Assembly (NCBI RefSeq): GCF_024347535.1
Contig: NZ_AP025497.1
Location: forward strand, 1,240,001-1,304,000
Length of the DNA stretch: 64,000 nucleotides
Direction of reading: 5' to 3'
Source of the DNA: Vibrio kanaloae
GTDB taxonomy: Bacteria > Pseudomonadota > Gammaproteobacteria > Enterobacterales > Vibrionaceae
The notes below the pieces were generated by a model. It saw only the letters and a program-made list of their open reading frames with translations. It made no database searches and was not told the origin of the DNA. The stretch's first letter is position 1; each line of letters opens with the position of its first letter. The translations under genes were made by a program, and so were the position numbers. Positions 53,053 through 60,948 of the stretch are shown piece by piece.

Positions 53053-53907
53053 TTAGAACTGAGAGTACTTCTCGTAACGTGAATCACGCAGTGACTCTTT
53101 AACGCGTTTTAGGTTCTCTCTGAAACCAGAGCCACGACGAAGCGTAAAGCCTGTCGCCAACACATCAATAACCGTCATTTGGACAACGCGGCTTGCCATT
53201 GGCATATAAACGTCAGTGTCTTCTGGAACATCCAGACAAATAGAAAGCGAGCTTGCTTTGTCTAAAGGAGAATCTTTTGCTGTGATAGCAATAACGGTTG
53301 CACCGTTTTCACGAGCTAGGTTCGCGATCTCAACTTGGCTCTTTGTACGGCCAGTGTGAGAGATAAGTACGATGACATCGTTGTCACTGCAGTTAATGCA
53401 GCTCATTCGTTGCATCACGATGTCTTCGAAACACGTAATAGGGATATTAAAACGAATAAACTTATTTTGAGCATCTTTAGCGACGGCAGAAGATGCACCC
53501 AGTCCGAAGAACGAAATGCGTTTTGCTTGAGTCAACAAGTCAACTGCGCGGTTGACTTGCATCGCATCTAAACTGTTTTTAGCTACGTCCAGACAGGCCA
53601 TCGTCGATTCGAAAATCTTATGGGTATAAGCATCTGGGCCATCATCTTCCTCAACATTGCGGTTCACGTAAGGTGTACCGTTCGCCAAGCTTTGAGCCAG
53701 ATGAAGTTTGAAGTCAGGGAAACCCTTTGTGTCTAAACGACGACAGAAACGGTTAACTGTAGGCTCACTCACGTCAGCCATTTTAGCTAAGGTAGCAATG
53801 CTAGAATGAATTGCAGTTTGAGGGGAAGCCATGATTACTTCGGCTACTTTACGCTCAGACTTGCTGAAATTTTCCAGGTTTTTTTGTATTTTTTCTAATG
53901 TATTCAT
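53053..53907 (-). CDS. hexR: HexR, RpiR-family regulator of central carbon metabolism
   Basis: HexR controls glycolytic, Entner-Doudoroff and gluconeogenic genes and responds to 2-keto-3-deoxy-6-phosphogluconate. The 284-residue protein has an N-terminal RpiR helix-turn-helix (SIATLAKMADVSEPTVNRFC) and a SIS sugar-phosphate domain (RISFFGLGASSAVAKDAQNK, VIVLISHTGRTKSQVEIANL). The frame opens at GTG 53916, but the ATG at 53907 gives the usual N-terminus (MNTLEKIQKNLENFSKSERK). It is followed by a terminator and is probably a single gene. Confidence 0.93.
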   Translation of the reverse strand: MNTLEKIQKNLENFSKSERKVAEVIMASPQTAIHSSIATLAKMADVSEPTVNRFCRRLDTKGFPDFKLHLAQSLANGTPYVNRNVEEDDGPDAYTHKIFESTMACLDVAKNSLDAMQVNRAVDLLTQAKRISFFGLGASSAVAKDAQNKFIRFNIPITCFEDIVMQRMSCINCSDNDVIVLISHTGRTKSQVEIANLARENGATVIAITAKDSPLDKASSLSICLDVPEDTDVYMPMASRVVQMTVIDVLATGFTLRRGSGFRENLKRVKESLRDSRYEKYSQF

Positions 53908-54266
53908 AGTGTTCACAAGGGTATAGAGAACAACTTGCTAGTTAATATCTTTTACCAGGGGGTATGGCTGAAACAAATATCCGTAATGACAAAACCAGAC
54001 TTATATTCGGTATTGTAAATACTGCTGCATCAAATAGATATCAAGCTAACTAGCACCGTAGAGTCAGTATAAACCCAACATACTATTTACTAATACAAAA
54101 ACACGGCACGAATGCTTAAGAATATGACAAACCTCAACAAAATTTTAGAAAACTACAGAATTGGAAGAGAGTTTGAGCAAAAAGAATGCAATTTAAGTAT
54201 GAACTGACAGCTTAGTTACATCAAAAAGAAAGAAATTTTCAATTTGATGCAACTAAAATTGAATGA
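53908..54266. other. gap between panP and hexR
   Basis: This 359-base gap lies downstream of panP and upstream of hexR, both on the reverse strand, and so should hold the hexR promoter. The only frame is a 31-codon one at 54112-54207 (+) without supporting signals. No clear operator or panP terminator was found. Confidence 0.3.
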
Positions 54267-55910
54267 CTATGCACTTATTTGCATGGTGAGTTTAGTGATT
54301 TTGCCCATTAAGTTAGGCGCTAGTTTAGAGATTTCACGCTGTTCTTCAAGCACTGAAGAAAGAATCTCCTTGCCCGTTAATGGGTTCGCTAACACTACGC
54401 GAAAAACGATGATCGGTTGATGTGCCCAAACTTCAGGGTTTAAGCGAGTTCGAGATACAAAAGATTTGCCTGTTTCACGTTGCTTCTTTTGAATAAACTT
54501 GGTGAGTTCATTAAGCAACTCATTCAATGCTACGCGTTGTTCTGGTTCCGCTTTAAGCAGTGCAGCTTTTACTGATTCAGGTATGTAGCGATAAGTTAGT
54601 AGGCAAAGCTCTGGTTCTGATACCAACTCGAAATCGCTTTGTTCTTTAATCAGGTCGGCGAAGTAGCGTGCTTTGTTGATGCTTTGATCGATAAGTAGCT
54701 CATAACCAGGTCGACTAATAATGTGCATCGAAGCATACACTAGCATCGCCATACCGGATCGAGAGCCTTCTAGAGTATGGCTACCTAGGTCTTTAGAGCC
54801 CTTACGCAGGATATATTGAGCGTGGTGTTCAATCGCCGTCATCGCATCTGGCTTCTTAAACAAAACCATGCCAGCACCCATAGGTATATAAAGCTGTTTA
54901 TGCGCATCAATCGTAACTGAATCTGCCAGTTCAATACCATCAAGCAGATGACGATGGTTGTTAGACATCAGAGTTGCACCGCCCCAAGCCGCATCAACGT
55001 GGAAATGACAATCGGATTCGGCACACACCTTTGCAATGTTCCTTAACGGGTCGATATTACCGGTTTCGGTTGTTCCTGCCACACCAATGACCGCAAAAGG
55101 TTTGATCTTGTTCTGCTTGAGCTGCTCGATCTTCAATCTCAGGTCATCAGTGCAAATACGGTTGTCGTTATCCGTTTTAACCGATACCAAACCTTCTTGG
55201 CCAATACCAAGCACATCTGCAGCTTTTTTCAGAGAGTAGTGACCACGTTCAGAGACTAAGATGGCAAGGCCTTCGTAGTCGTAGTGCTTCATGGCTTTAA
55301 ACAAGCCCTCTTTTTCCACACCTTTGAACGAACCTTGCGCTTTTAGTGCGTTGTTACGTGCAACCCAAAGCGCAGTAATGTTCGCGATGGTACCACCAGA
55401 GCAAAACGCACCTAAAGAGTGGTTTGCGCTGTGCATCCAACGAGAATAAAACTGGTCATTATCTTGATAGATCAAGCGATGTAGCATGCCCAGAACTTGA
55501 CGCTCTAGGGGAGTGAAAGCTTTGGAGGTCTCTATTTTTACTAGGTTTTGATTTAGCGCAATCATGATTTTAGAAAGCGGCATCAGGAAGTACGGCAACG
55601 CAGACGTCATATGGCCAATAAAACTTGGCGACGACGTATGGACCGAATGAGACACGAGAGAATCTAGGAGATGCTCAGTATGTTCTGAAACAAACTCAGG
55701 TTGCTCTGGGATATGAGCATTTGAAAAATCTTTCTCAATTTCACGTAGCGGCTTTTCTTCAGCCACAATATGTTCACGTAAGAACTGATTCAGGTTTCGT
55801 GAAAGTTTGTCTTCAATTTGAGTGAGTGTTGAATCTGGGCCTTCCGGTACCGTGAAGATACGTAGAAGACTGTCGAAGCTAACATCTGCTGTTTTTTGTT
55901 CCGTAACCAT
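54267..55910 (-). CDS. panP: pyridoxal-dependent aspartate 1-decarboxylase PanP
   Basis: PanP makes beta-alanine from aspartate for pantothenate and CoA synthesis in bacteria lacking PanD. The 547-residue length equals the family's usual length. The group II decarboxylase fold is seen in SFIGHMTSALPYFLMPLSKI near the N-terminus, CHFHVDAAWGGATL with the cofactor-binding Asp, and the PLP lysine in ADSVTIDAHKQLYIPMGAGM. The start at 55910 (MVTEQKTADVSFDSL) fits the family. It stands alone between hexR and a periplasmic protein gene. Confidence 0.93.
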   Translation of the reverse strand: MVTEQKTADVSFDSLLRIFTVPEGPDSTLTQIEDKLSRNLNQFLREHIVAEEKPLREIEKDFSNAHIPEQPEFVSEHTEHLLDSLVSHSVHTSSPSFIGHMTSALPYFLMPLSKIMIALNQNLVKIETSKAFTPLERQVLGMLHRLIYQDNDQFYSRWMHSANHSLGAFCSGGTIANITALWVARNNALKAQGSFKGVEKEGLFKAMKHYDYEGLAILVSERGHYSLKKAADVLGIGQEGLVSVKTDNDNRICTDDLRLKIEQLKQNKIKPFAVIGVAGTTETGNIDPLRNIAKVCAESDCHFHVDAAWGGATLMSNNHRHLLDGIELADSVTIDAHKQLYIPMGAGMVLFKKPDAMTAIEHHAQYILRKGSKDLGSHTLEGSRSGMAMLVYASMHIISRPGYELLIDQSINKARYFADLIKEQSDFELVSEPELCLLTYRYIPESVKAALLKAEPEQRVALNELLNELTKFIQKKQRETGKSFVSRTRLNPEVWAHQPIIVFRVVLANPLTGKEILSSVLEEQREISKLAPNLMGKITKLTMQISA

Positions 55911-56028
55911 AGCAAGCGAGTTATTTTTCTAATATTGACGCGAGCGGAATAATCTAAACGAAAACGGGAACAATGTCCCGTCTTAATTATGAAATCCAAC
56001 TTCTCATAAGACCCTATTAGGTGAGGGG

Positions 56029-56556
56029 CTACTTACACTTAATTGCTTCCAGCTTAGCAATCGACTGGTTGTAACGTTGAAGCGCTGTGTCGATTTGCTT
56101 AGGGTGGCTAAGCAGTTCTGCAAATGCTGAGCGTAACTCGTAGTTTTGAGCGTGAGGCGTTGATTGGCGGTCGTCGAACGTCGTTTTCGCAATTTGGCCA
56201 AGCTCATCATCACGTTTTGAGAGCGTCTTTATGTCATGCTGTTCGAGTTGCAACCAACCTTCAACAGGCTGTGCGGTTGCTACTTTGCTTGAATCATTCA
56301 CTAGATAATAATTTACCGCAGCACGGCTAAGCTCAAAGTGGTGCTTACGACCTTCTAGGAACCACTCACTTACTTCTGTTAGCTCTGGGTATTGCTCAGA
56401 AGTTAATGCAGCAAGATCAGCATACCAACCTAAAGAAGCATCGATGTACGCATCATATTTTTTTGCTTGGCACTGATTTGTCTCAGACATTGAATCTGCT
56501 GCAAAAGAGAAAGTAGAAGTTGTAGCTAGCAGTAATGCGACGCAAAGGCGTTTCAT
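56029..56556 (-). CDS. periplasmic hypothetical protein
   Basis: The 175-residue product has a clear signal peptide (MKRLCVALLLATTSTFSFAA, cut after AFA or SFA-A) and a mature helical domain with few cysteines (Cys in NQCQAKKY and the last IKCK, possibly a disulfide). I do not recognise the family. The ATG has AAGGAACC upstream. It lies between lysO and panP on the same strand with separate-looking spacing. No function is proposed. Confidence 0.72.
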   Translation of the reverse strand: MKRLCVALLLATTSTFSFAADSMSETNQCQAKKYDAYIDASLGWYADLAALTSEQYPELTEVSEWFLEGRKHHFELSRAAVNYYLVNDSSKVATAQPVEGWLQLEQHDIKTLSKRDDELGQIAKTTFDDRQSTPHAQNYELRSAFAELLSHPKQIDTALQRYNQSIAKLEAIKCK

Positions 56557-56730
56557 AGTGGTTCCTTTTGTGAGTTTATTCTTTTTATAACTTTGTCGTT
56601 ACAGAGTACCGTGAACGTTATTTGTTGAGCAATGACACTTAGTGCCTTTTTATTTCGGTAACTGTATTGGTGTCTTGGGCATTGGTATTCGAGACGCATT
56701 CTAATCTAAAACAAACGCTATTCCTGCGAT

Positions 56731-57636
56731 CTAGTTAGCAAGAGATACAAAGAACAACATCAAAACAGGGACAAGTAAGCTTAATATAAAGCCACTGACA
56801 ATCGCGATAGGAACGCATCGAACGCCACCTGTTGTTTGAATCACAGGTAAGGTGAAGTCCATTGCTGTTGCACCCGCATAGCCAATAGAGGTACATGGGT
56901 AGCTGCGAATCAATACTGGAATCAACACTAACGCGACCAACTCTCTTAATAGCTCTAGCATGAATGACGCACCGCCATAGACAGGGCCAAACGCGTCACC
57001 CATTAAGATACCGGCCAGAGAGTACCAACCAAAGCCAGAAGACATCGCTAAAGCTTTGAACAGTGGAATATCCAATAGGTAAGCCGCGATAACACCGCCT
57101 AACATTGAGGTAATGATGATTGTAACAGCGATGACCATACCGTGTTTATTGAGTAAGATCTGTCGAAGTGTGAGTCCACTATTGCGCAGCTGAATGCCAA
57201 TAAAAAACAGCAGCACAAATAAAATCCATTCACTTGCTGTATCTACCCAGTCAAGGCCGATAGGCAGTACTAAACCTGTAATAAGACCTGAGCCCACTAC
57301 CAAGATCAGCTTAGCCGACTCCATCGCCATAGAAGAGAGGGGGAGCTTCTTTTTACTGCTGTCCGTTTTGAGTGGCAGTAGCTTATCAATCGCGGGAAGC
57401 GCCATTAGGTTACAAACGCTTAAGCAGACAAAGAAAGTGACAGTATAAAGAAGAATTGTTTGCAAGTTACTGCCTAGGTTATCTAACGCAGCTAAGCTTA
57501 AGCCCATCAGGGCTAAAATCACGTAGATCAAACGCGATGTTGAGCGGTTAATAAATTCTAACGTTTGAGCGTTTGAAATAGAAAACAGATACCCCACGAC
57601 GAGTGGCGCAAATATAAAGATCATCCCTGTAAACAT
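56731..57636 (-). CDS. lysO: LysO-family lysine exporter
   Basis: LysO (formerly YbjE, DUF340) exports L-lysine and protects against toxic lysine analogues. The 301-residue protein has about eight transmembrane helices. Family motifs include FVLLFFIGIQLRNSGLTLRQ, SSGFGWYSLAGILMGDAFGP and GATAMDFTLPVIQTTGGVRC with charged residues in membrane segments. It is preceded by an HDOD gene on the same strand at 57691, 54 bases away, but a functional link is not obvious. Confidence 0.9.
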   Translation of the reverse strand: MFTGMIFIFAPLVVGYLFSISNAQTLEFINRSTSRLIYVILALMGLSLAALDNLGSNLQTILLYTVTFFVCLSVCNLMALPAIDKLLPLKTDSSKKKLPLSSMAMESAKLILVVGSGLITGLVLPIGLDWVDTASEWILFVLLFFIGIQLRNSGLTLRQILLNKHGMVIAVTIIITSMLGGVIAAYLLDIPLFKALAMSSGFGWYSLAGILMGDAFGPVYGGASFMLELLRELVALVLIPVLIRSYPCTSIGYAGATAMDFTLPVIQTTGGVRCVPIAIVSGFILSLLVPVLMLFFVSLAN

Positions 57637-57690
57637 GCTTTCCCCATTGCATTTACTTCATCGTGCACTTATTTAGCAATTACTAGTGAC

Positions 57691-58626
57691 CTAGAAGCCG
57701 CTAGTGTTGATAACGCCGTTTAGCTTTGCATTAAAATCATGTTTACTCAAGTTGCTTAACTGATAAAGCACTTCTGCACCCGTCACGTTCAGCTCAACCT
57801 CGTGATCGTCGATATTCTCATCCTTATTTCTGAACATCAGCAAGTGGCTTGCGATTCGTGCTATATCTAAGTAAGAGACTTCACGTGCTTCTTGTTGATT
57901 GATTGTATTACTGCACACATCGATGAAATCACTGTCAAAACCCCAACGATTAAGTACCAGTTTACTGGTTGCAGAGCATTGGCCTTGGAAGATCTGTAGG
58001 GCAATGTCATGGTCTAGGTAGTTGCCGTTTTCGAGATAGAGGTGGTATTCATTAACCAAGCAGAACAAGCCGATGTCGGCCAGTAACCCAACAAGCAATG
58101 ATTTCTCGTGCTCAAGGTAGCGATATTCAACAGGCGAAAGCGCTTTGAATCCGTTAGTCACTAGTACCATAGTGGCGCCTAGCTCTTTGGATACAGAAGC
58201 ACTCTGAACCAACAACTGATTACACTCTTTACTTAGATCCACGGAATGCTTGAGTTGTTCAATAGCTTGTGCAGTAACGATGTCTCGTACTCTTAATATG
58301 CCAAGACGTGATACCGCCGTCATGATATCGACGCAAGTAATGTTGCGTCGGTTAAAGACGACTGAGTTAGCGACACGAATCACGATAGCAGTGAGGCCTG
58401 GGTCTTCAAGTAAGCACTCGGCAACTTCGCTAATCCCCGTTGATTCAAGGGTACACAGCTTTTGAATCTTCAGTACAACGTTAGGGATAGGAGGAAGTGT
58501 TATTTTTCCCGCTGAGATAGAATGTCCAACAAGTTGAGCAAACTCTGATTCCAGACCCTTTAAGAGAAGAGCCTTATTTTGTGGTAGCCAGAAAAACGAT
58601 AAATGATTCATATAAGAAGTAACCAT
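57691..58626 (-). CDS. HDOD domain protein
   Basis: The 311-residue protein has a central HDOD domain (about 40-240), a catalytically inactive relative of HD phosphohydrolases used in bacterial signalling. Typical parts are LPPIPNVVLKIQKLCTLEST, LTAIVIRVANSVVFNRRNIT, and MTAVSRLGILRVRDIVTAQA. No diguanylate cyclase or receiver domain is attached. The start is ATG 58626 or 58611; neither has a strong ribosome-binding site. Partner proteins are not evident; it is upstream of lysO on the same strand. Confidence 0.88.
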   Translation of the reverse strand: MVTSYMNHLSFFWLPQNKALLLKGLESEFAQLVGHSISAGKITLPPIPNVVLKIQKLCTLESTGISEVAECLLEDPGLTAIVIRVANSVVFNRRNITCVDIMTAVSRLGILRVRDIVTAQAIEQLKHSVDLSKECNQLLVQSASVSKELGATMVLVTNGFKALSPVEYRYLEHEKSLLVGLLADIGLFCLVNEYHLYLENGNYLDHDIALQIFQGQCSATSKLVLNRWGFDSDFIDVCSNTINQQEAREVSYLDIARIASHLLMFRNKDENIDDHEVELNVTGAEVLYQLSNLSKHDFNAKLNGVINTSGF

Positions 58627-58924
58627 ATGTATGTCATACCATTTTACAAGCCGCGATGCTGCGAGGCAATACTGATTGGATCATATAAACTCCAGAAACT
58701 TGAACCGATGTATCACCGAACGTCAAGATTCAAGCTTAGCTCGATAGTTTATTGTGATGTCAATCATGATTAAAGCGAATGCATATTGGATTGATGTGAA
58801 CTAGGTCCAGACTTATTTTTCTTTTCAAAGTATCATTTATTTAAAGGTGGAAAACGCAACTATAATATTCACCTAACTATAATAGATAGATTTAAAAATT
58901 TCGCATAAAAAGCTGCTTGTCTGG
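58627..58924. other. divergent promoter region between the HDOD gene and tfoX
   Basis: No gene is seen. The stretch is AT-rich near 58840-58910 and should contain the tfoX promoter and much of its leader. The c-di-GMP riboswitch core found upstream of tfoY in V. cholerae is absent. Confidence 0.35.
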
Positions 58925-58960
58925 TGATCAACCTAATCGGGGTAATTTGATTAAGGATCA
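58925..58960 (+). promoter_or_regulatory. tfoX leader hairpin masking the ribosome-binding site
   Basis: TGAT (58925-58928) and CCTAATC (58932-58938) pair with GATTAAGG (58949-58956) and ATCA (58957-58960), with a one-base bulge. The AAGG ribosome-binding site lies in the right arm, seven to ten bases before the ATG. In V. cholerae, the chitin-induced small RNA TfoR relieves such inhibition of tfoX; a similar switch is inferred here. Confidence 0.6.
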
Positions 58961-58966
58961 ACGGAA

Positions 58967-59548
58967 ATGACAGAGACAGCATTTATTAACTACGTGAATC
59001 AATTTGGCAAACATCAAAAACGTTCTATGTTTGGAGGTCTTGGCCTTTTTCAAAACGACGCTATGTTCGCTTTATTGACAGGAGGTTGTTTATTCATTAG
59101 AGGTGGTAATTCATTAGATAAAAAACTGACGGACCTTGATTGTGAAAAATATCGCCATGTTAAAAAGCAGACAATAGCAACGGTAAATTATTACGATATT
59201 ACTGACCTGTTTACATGTGAACATCCTGAATTGGATAGCATTATTCGTACTTCAATCGATAATTCAATACAGCAACGTAGTTTCAAAAAATCTTCAGCGA
59301 GCCGCAGGTTAAGAGATCTGCCCAACATGCAACTTACACTAGAACGTATGGTGAAAAAGGCTGGTGTGGATGATGTTTCAATGTTTATGCAGTTGGGTGC
59401 GCCTGAAGTGTTTAATAAGGTTCGCAAAGCGTACGGAAATGATGTTGACTTAAAACTACTTTGGAAATTTGCAGGTGCAATTGATGGTATCCATTGGAAG
59501 CTGTTGCAAGAGCCACGCAAGCAGCAATTATTAAAGAGCTGCCATTAA
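58967..59548 (+). CDS. tfoX: TfoX, regulator of natural competence
   Basis: TfoX (Sxy family) switches on DNA-uptake and type VI secretion genes together with CRP in chitin-grown vibrios. The 193-residue protein has the TfoX N-terminal domain (KRSMFGGLGLFQNDAMFALL) and C-terminal domain (RRLRDLPNMQLTLERMVKKA, LLWKFAGAIDGIHWKLL). The paralogue TfoY is an alternative. However, the lack of the tfoY c-di-GMP riboswitch, the RBS-masking leader hairpin, and neighbouring response-regulator genes as around V. cholerae VC1153 favour TfoX. Confidence 0.87.
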   Translation: MTETAFINYVNQFGKHQKRSMFGGLGLFQNDAMFALLTGGCLFIRGGNSLDKKLTDLDCEKYRHVKKQTIATVNYYDITDLFTCEHPELDSIIRTSIDNSIQQRSFKKSSASRRLRDLPNMQLTLERMVKKAGVDDVSMFMQLGAPEVFNKVRKAYGNDVDLKLLWKFAGAIDGIHWKLLQEPRKQQLLKSCH

Positions 59549-59590
59549 AGAAACCCTCCTTATATGCTTAAGATTACTGTAAATAAATAA

Positions 59591-59617
59591 AAACCGAGGA
59601 ATGTCCTCGGTTTTTTG
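59591..59617. terminator. terminator between tfoX and the outer-membrane protein gene
   Basis: AAACCGAGGA and TCCTCGGTTT pair around ATG, with A and T runs on the two sides, serving the converging genes. Confidence 0.85.
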
Positions 59618-59678
59618 TTTCTGGCTTAACCTTCCTAATAAGAAAAGTAAGTGCTCATTGGAGCTGGCTCGTTGAGTT

Positions 59679-60221
59679 TTAGAACTTGAAACGAGTAGTG
59701 AACATTACCTGATCACCGTAGAAGTCGTTGATACGCGCTTCAGCACCGATAGAGAATAGTTCAGTAGAGTGGAAACGTGCGTAAACAGAACCTGTCCAAT
59801 CATCGTTGTCATCGATAGAAACGTAACCACCTTTACCACCAACCTCTAGTTGTGGACCAAGCCATTGACGAACACCAACGTTGATCTCCATACCGATATC
59901 AGTAGAGCTTGAATTTTCAGGCTGAACGATGCGCGCTAGCATTTCACCTGTTAGATCAGCCCAGTTGTTGATTGGTGCGTGGAAACCAAGACCTACAGCT
60001 GAGTCGTAATCGCCTTCAAATTCTGAATCGATACGCGCCACAGCGTGAGCATTCGGATGGATTGACTTACTGAACGCACCACCAAATGTAACTGGGCTAG
60101 CACCGATACGTGCTTCGAAGTAATCGTAGCTGAAGTTGCTCATTACTTGTGGTTGTTCATCGACAGCTAGCGCTTGACTAGAAGCCAATAGCATAGCGGT
60201 AGTAAGTAGTATTTTGCGCAT
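59679..60221 (-). CDS. outer-membrane beta-barrel protein
   Basis: The 180-residue product has a signal peptide (MRKILLTTAMLLASSQALAV, cut after ALA) and alternating amphipathic strands suggestive of an eight-stranded barrel, ending in the outer-membrane sorting signal MFTTRFKF with a terminal Phe. Strand-like parts include NFSYDYFEARIGASP and DIGMEINVGVRQWLGPQLEV. It is probably a small porin-like or structural outer-membrane protein; I do not recognise a named family. It converges on tfoX. Confidence 0.8.
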   Translation of the reverse strand: MRKILLTTAMLLASSQALAVDEQPQVMSNFSYDYFEARIGASPVTFGGAFSKSIHPNAHAVARIDSEFEGDYDSAVGLGFHAPINNWADLTGEMLARIVQPENSSSTDIGMEINVGVRQWLGPQLEVGGKGGYVSIDDNDDWTGSVYARFHSTELFSIGAEARINDFYGDQVMFTTRFKF

Positions 60222-60450
60222 AACGATCGTAAACCTTTATTAGTGTTAATTCCTTTGGTTTGAGAAAAATCAGGCAAACCATAAACATCAAGATAGTTTA
60301 ATCTAACTCACGGAAAAGTAATCCATAAAAATGCCAATCATTTGTTATTCGAATAAAAAACAATCACTTTTAGTGATACTCTGCTACTGAGATCTCATAT
60401 TTATGGCGTTATTCTCTTTAATTTGAAAGCTAACCATCAAATTCTAAATG

Positions 60451-60948
60451 CTATTCACCAAAACTTGTGCGTTTATCCGACATTGAGGTGAGTATACGTT
60501 CTGTATCTAAGATGGAAGTCCAGTTTAACAGTTGTTCGTCGTTTTTGATTACAAAATCGGTAAGTTGTTGAGTAATGGTGCCTCTGAGTTGATCACCTTG
60601 CCAAGGTTTAGAGATATAGAAATCAAGTGCCGCATTATTGATAGCCGTTACCGTATCTTCAAGGCCTGCTTGCCCTGTGAGCAAAAGCTTTCGTGTAGCC
60701 TTAGTTGAATCTTGGTGGTTGAGTTCTATGAGAAAGTCGATTCCGGTTTTTTCTGGCATGATGTGGTCACACAAGATTAAGGCGAGTTTAATGCCGTCTT
60801 GAGCCATTTCTTCAATCACTTGCTTGGCTTCATCTACCGATTCAGCACCTTCAACGATAAAGTTATCTTCAAACATAGCCAGATCTTGAAGGACACTATT
60901 GAGAACTTCTGGTTCATCATCGACACATAAAATTAGGTACTTATTCAT
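60451..60948 (-). CDS. single-domain response regulator
   Basis: The 165-residue protein is a receiver domain (about 1-125) with a short tail and no output domain. The acidic pair is in LCVDDEPEV, the phosphoacceptor Asp is in ALILCDHIMPEK, and the conserved Lys is in FYISKPWQ, the last typical of receivers in hybrid relays. Its start overlaps the kinase gene's end by eight bases, so it is the kinase's direct partner. It may act by protein contact. Confidence 0.88.
   Translation of the reverse strand: MNKYLILCVDDEPEVLNSVLQDLAMFEDNFIVEGAESVDEAKQVIEEMAQDGIKLALILCDHIMPEKTGIDFLIELNHQDSTKATRKLLLTGQAGLEDTVTAINNAALDFYISKPWQGDQLRGTITQQLTDFVIKNDEQLLNWTSILDTERILTSMSDKRTSFGE

Noticed and set aside
54112..54207. 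31-codon frame between panP and hexR
   Set aside because: There is no ribosome-binding site and no recognisable sequence.
58627..58966. c-di-GMP riboswitch upstream of the tfoX/tfoY-type gene
   Set aside because: The conserved core found before V. cholerae tfoY (CACGCACAGGGCAAACC) is absent; an RBS-masking hairpin is present instead.
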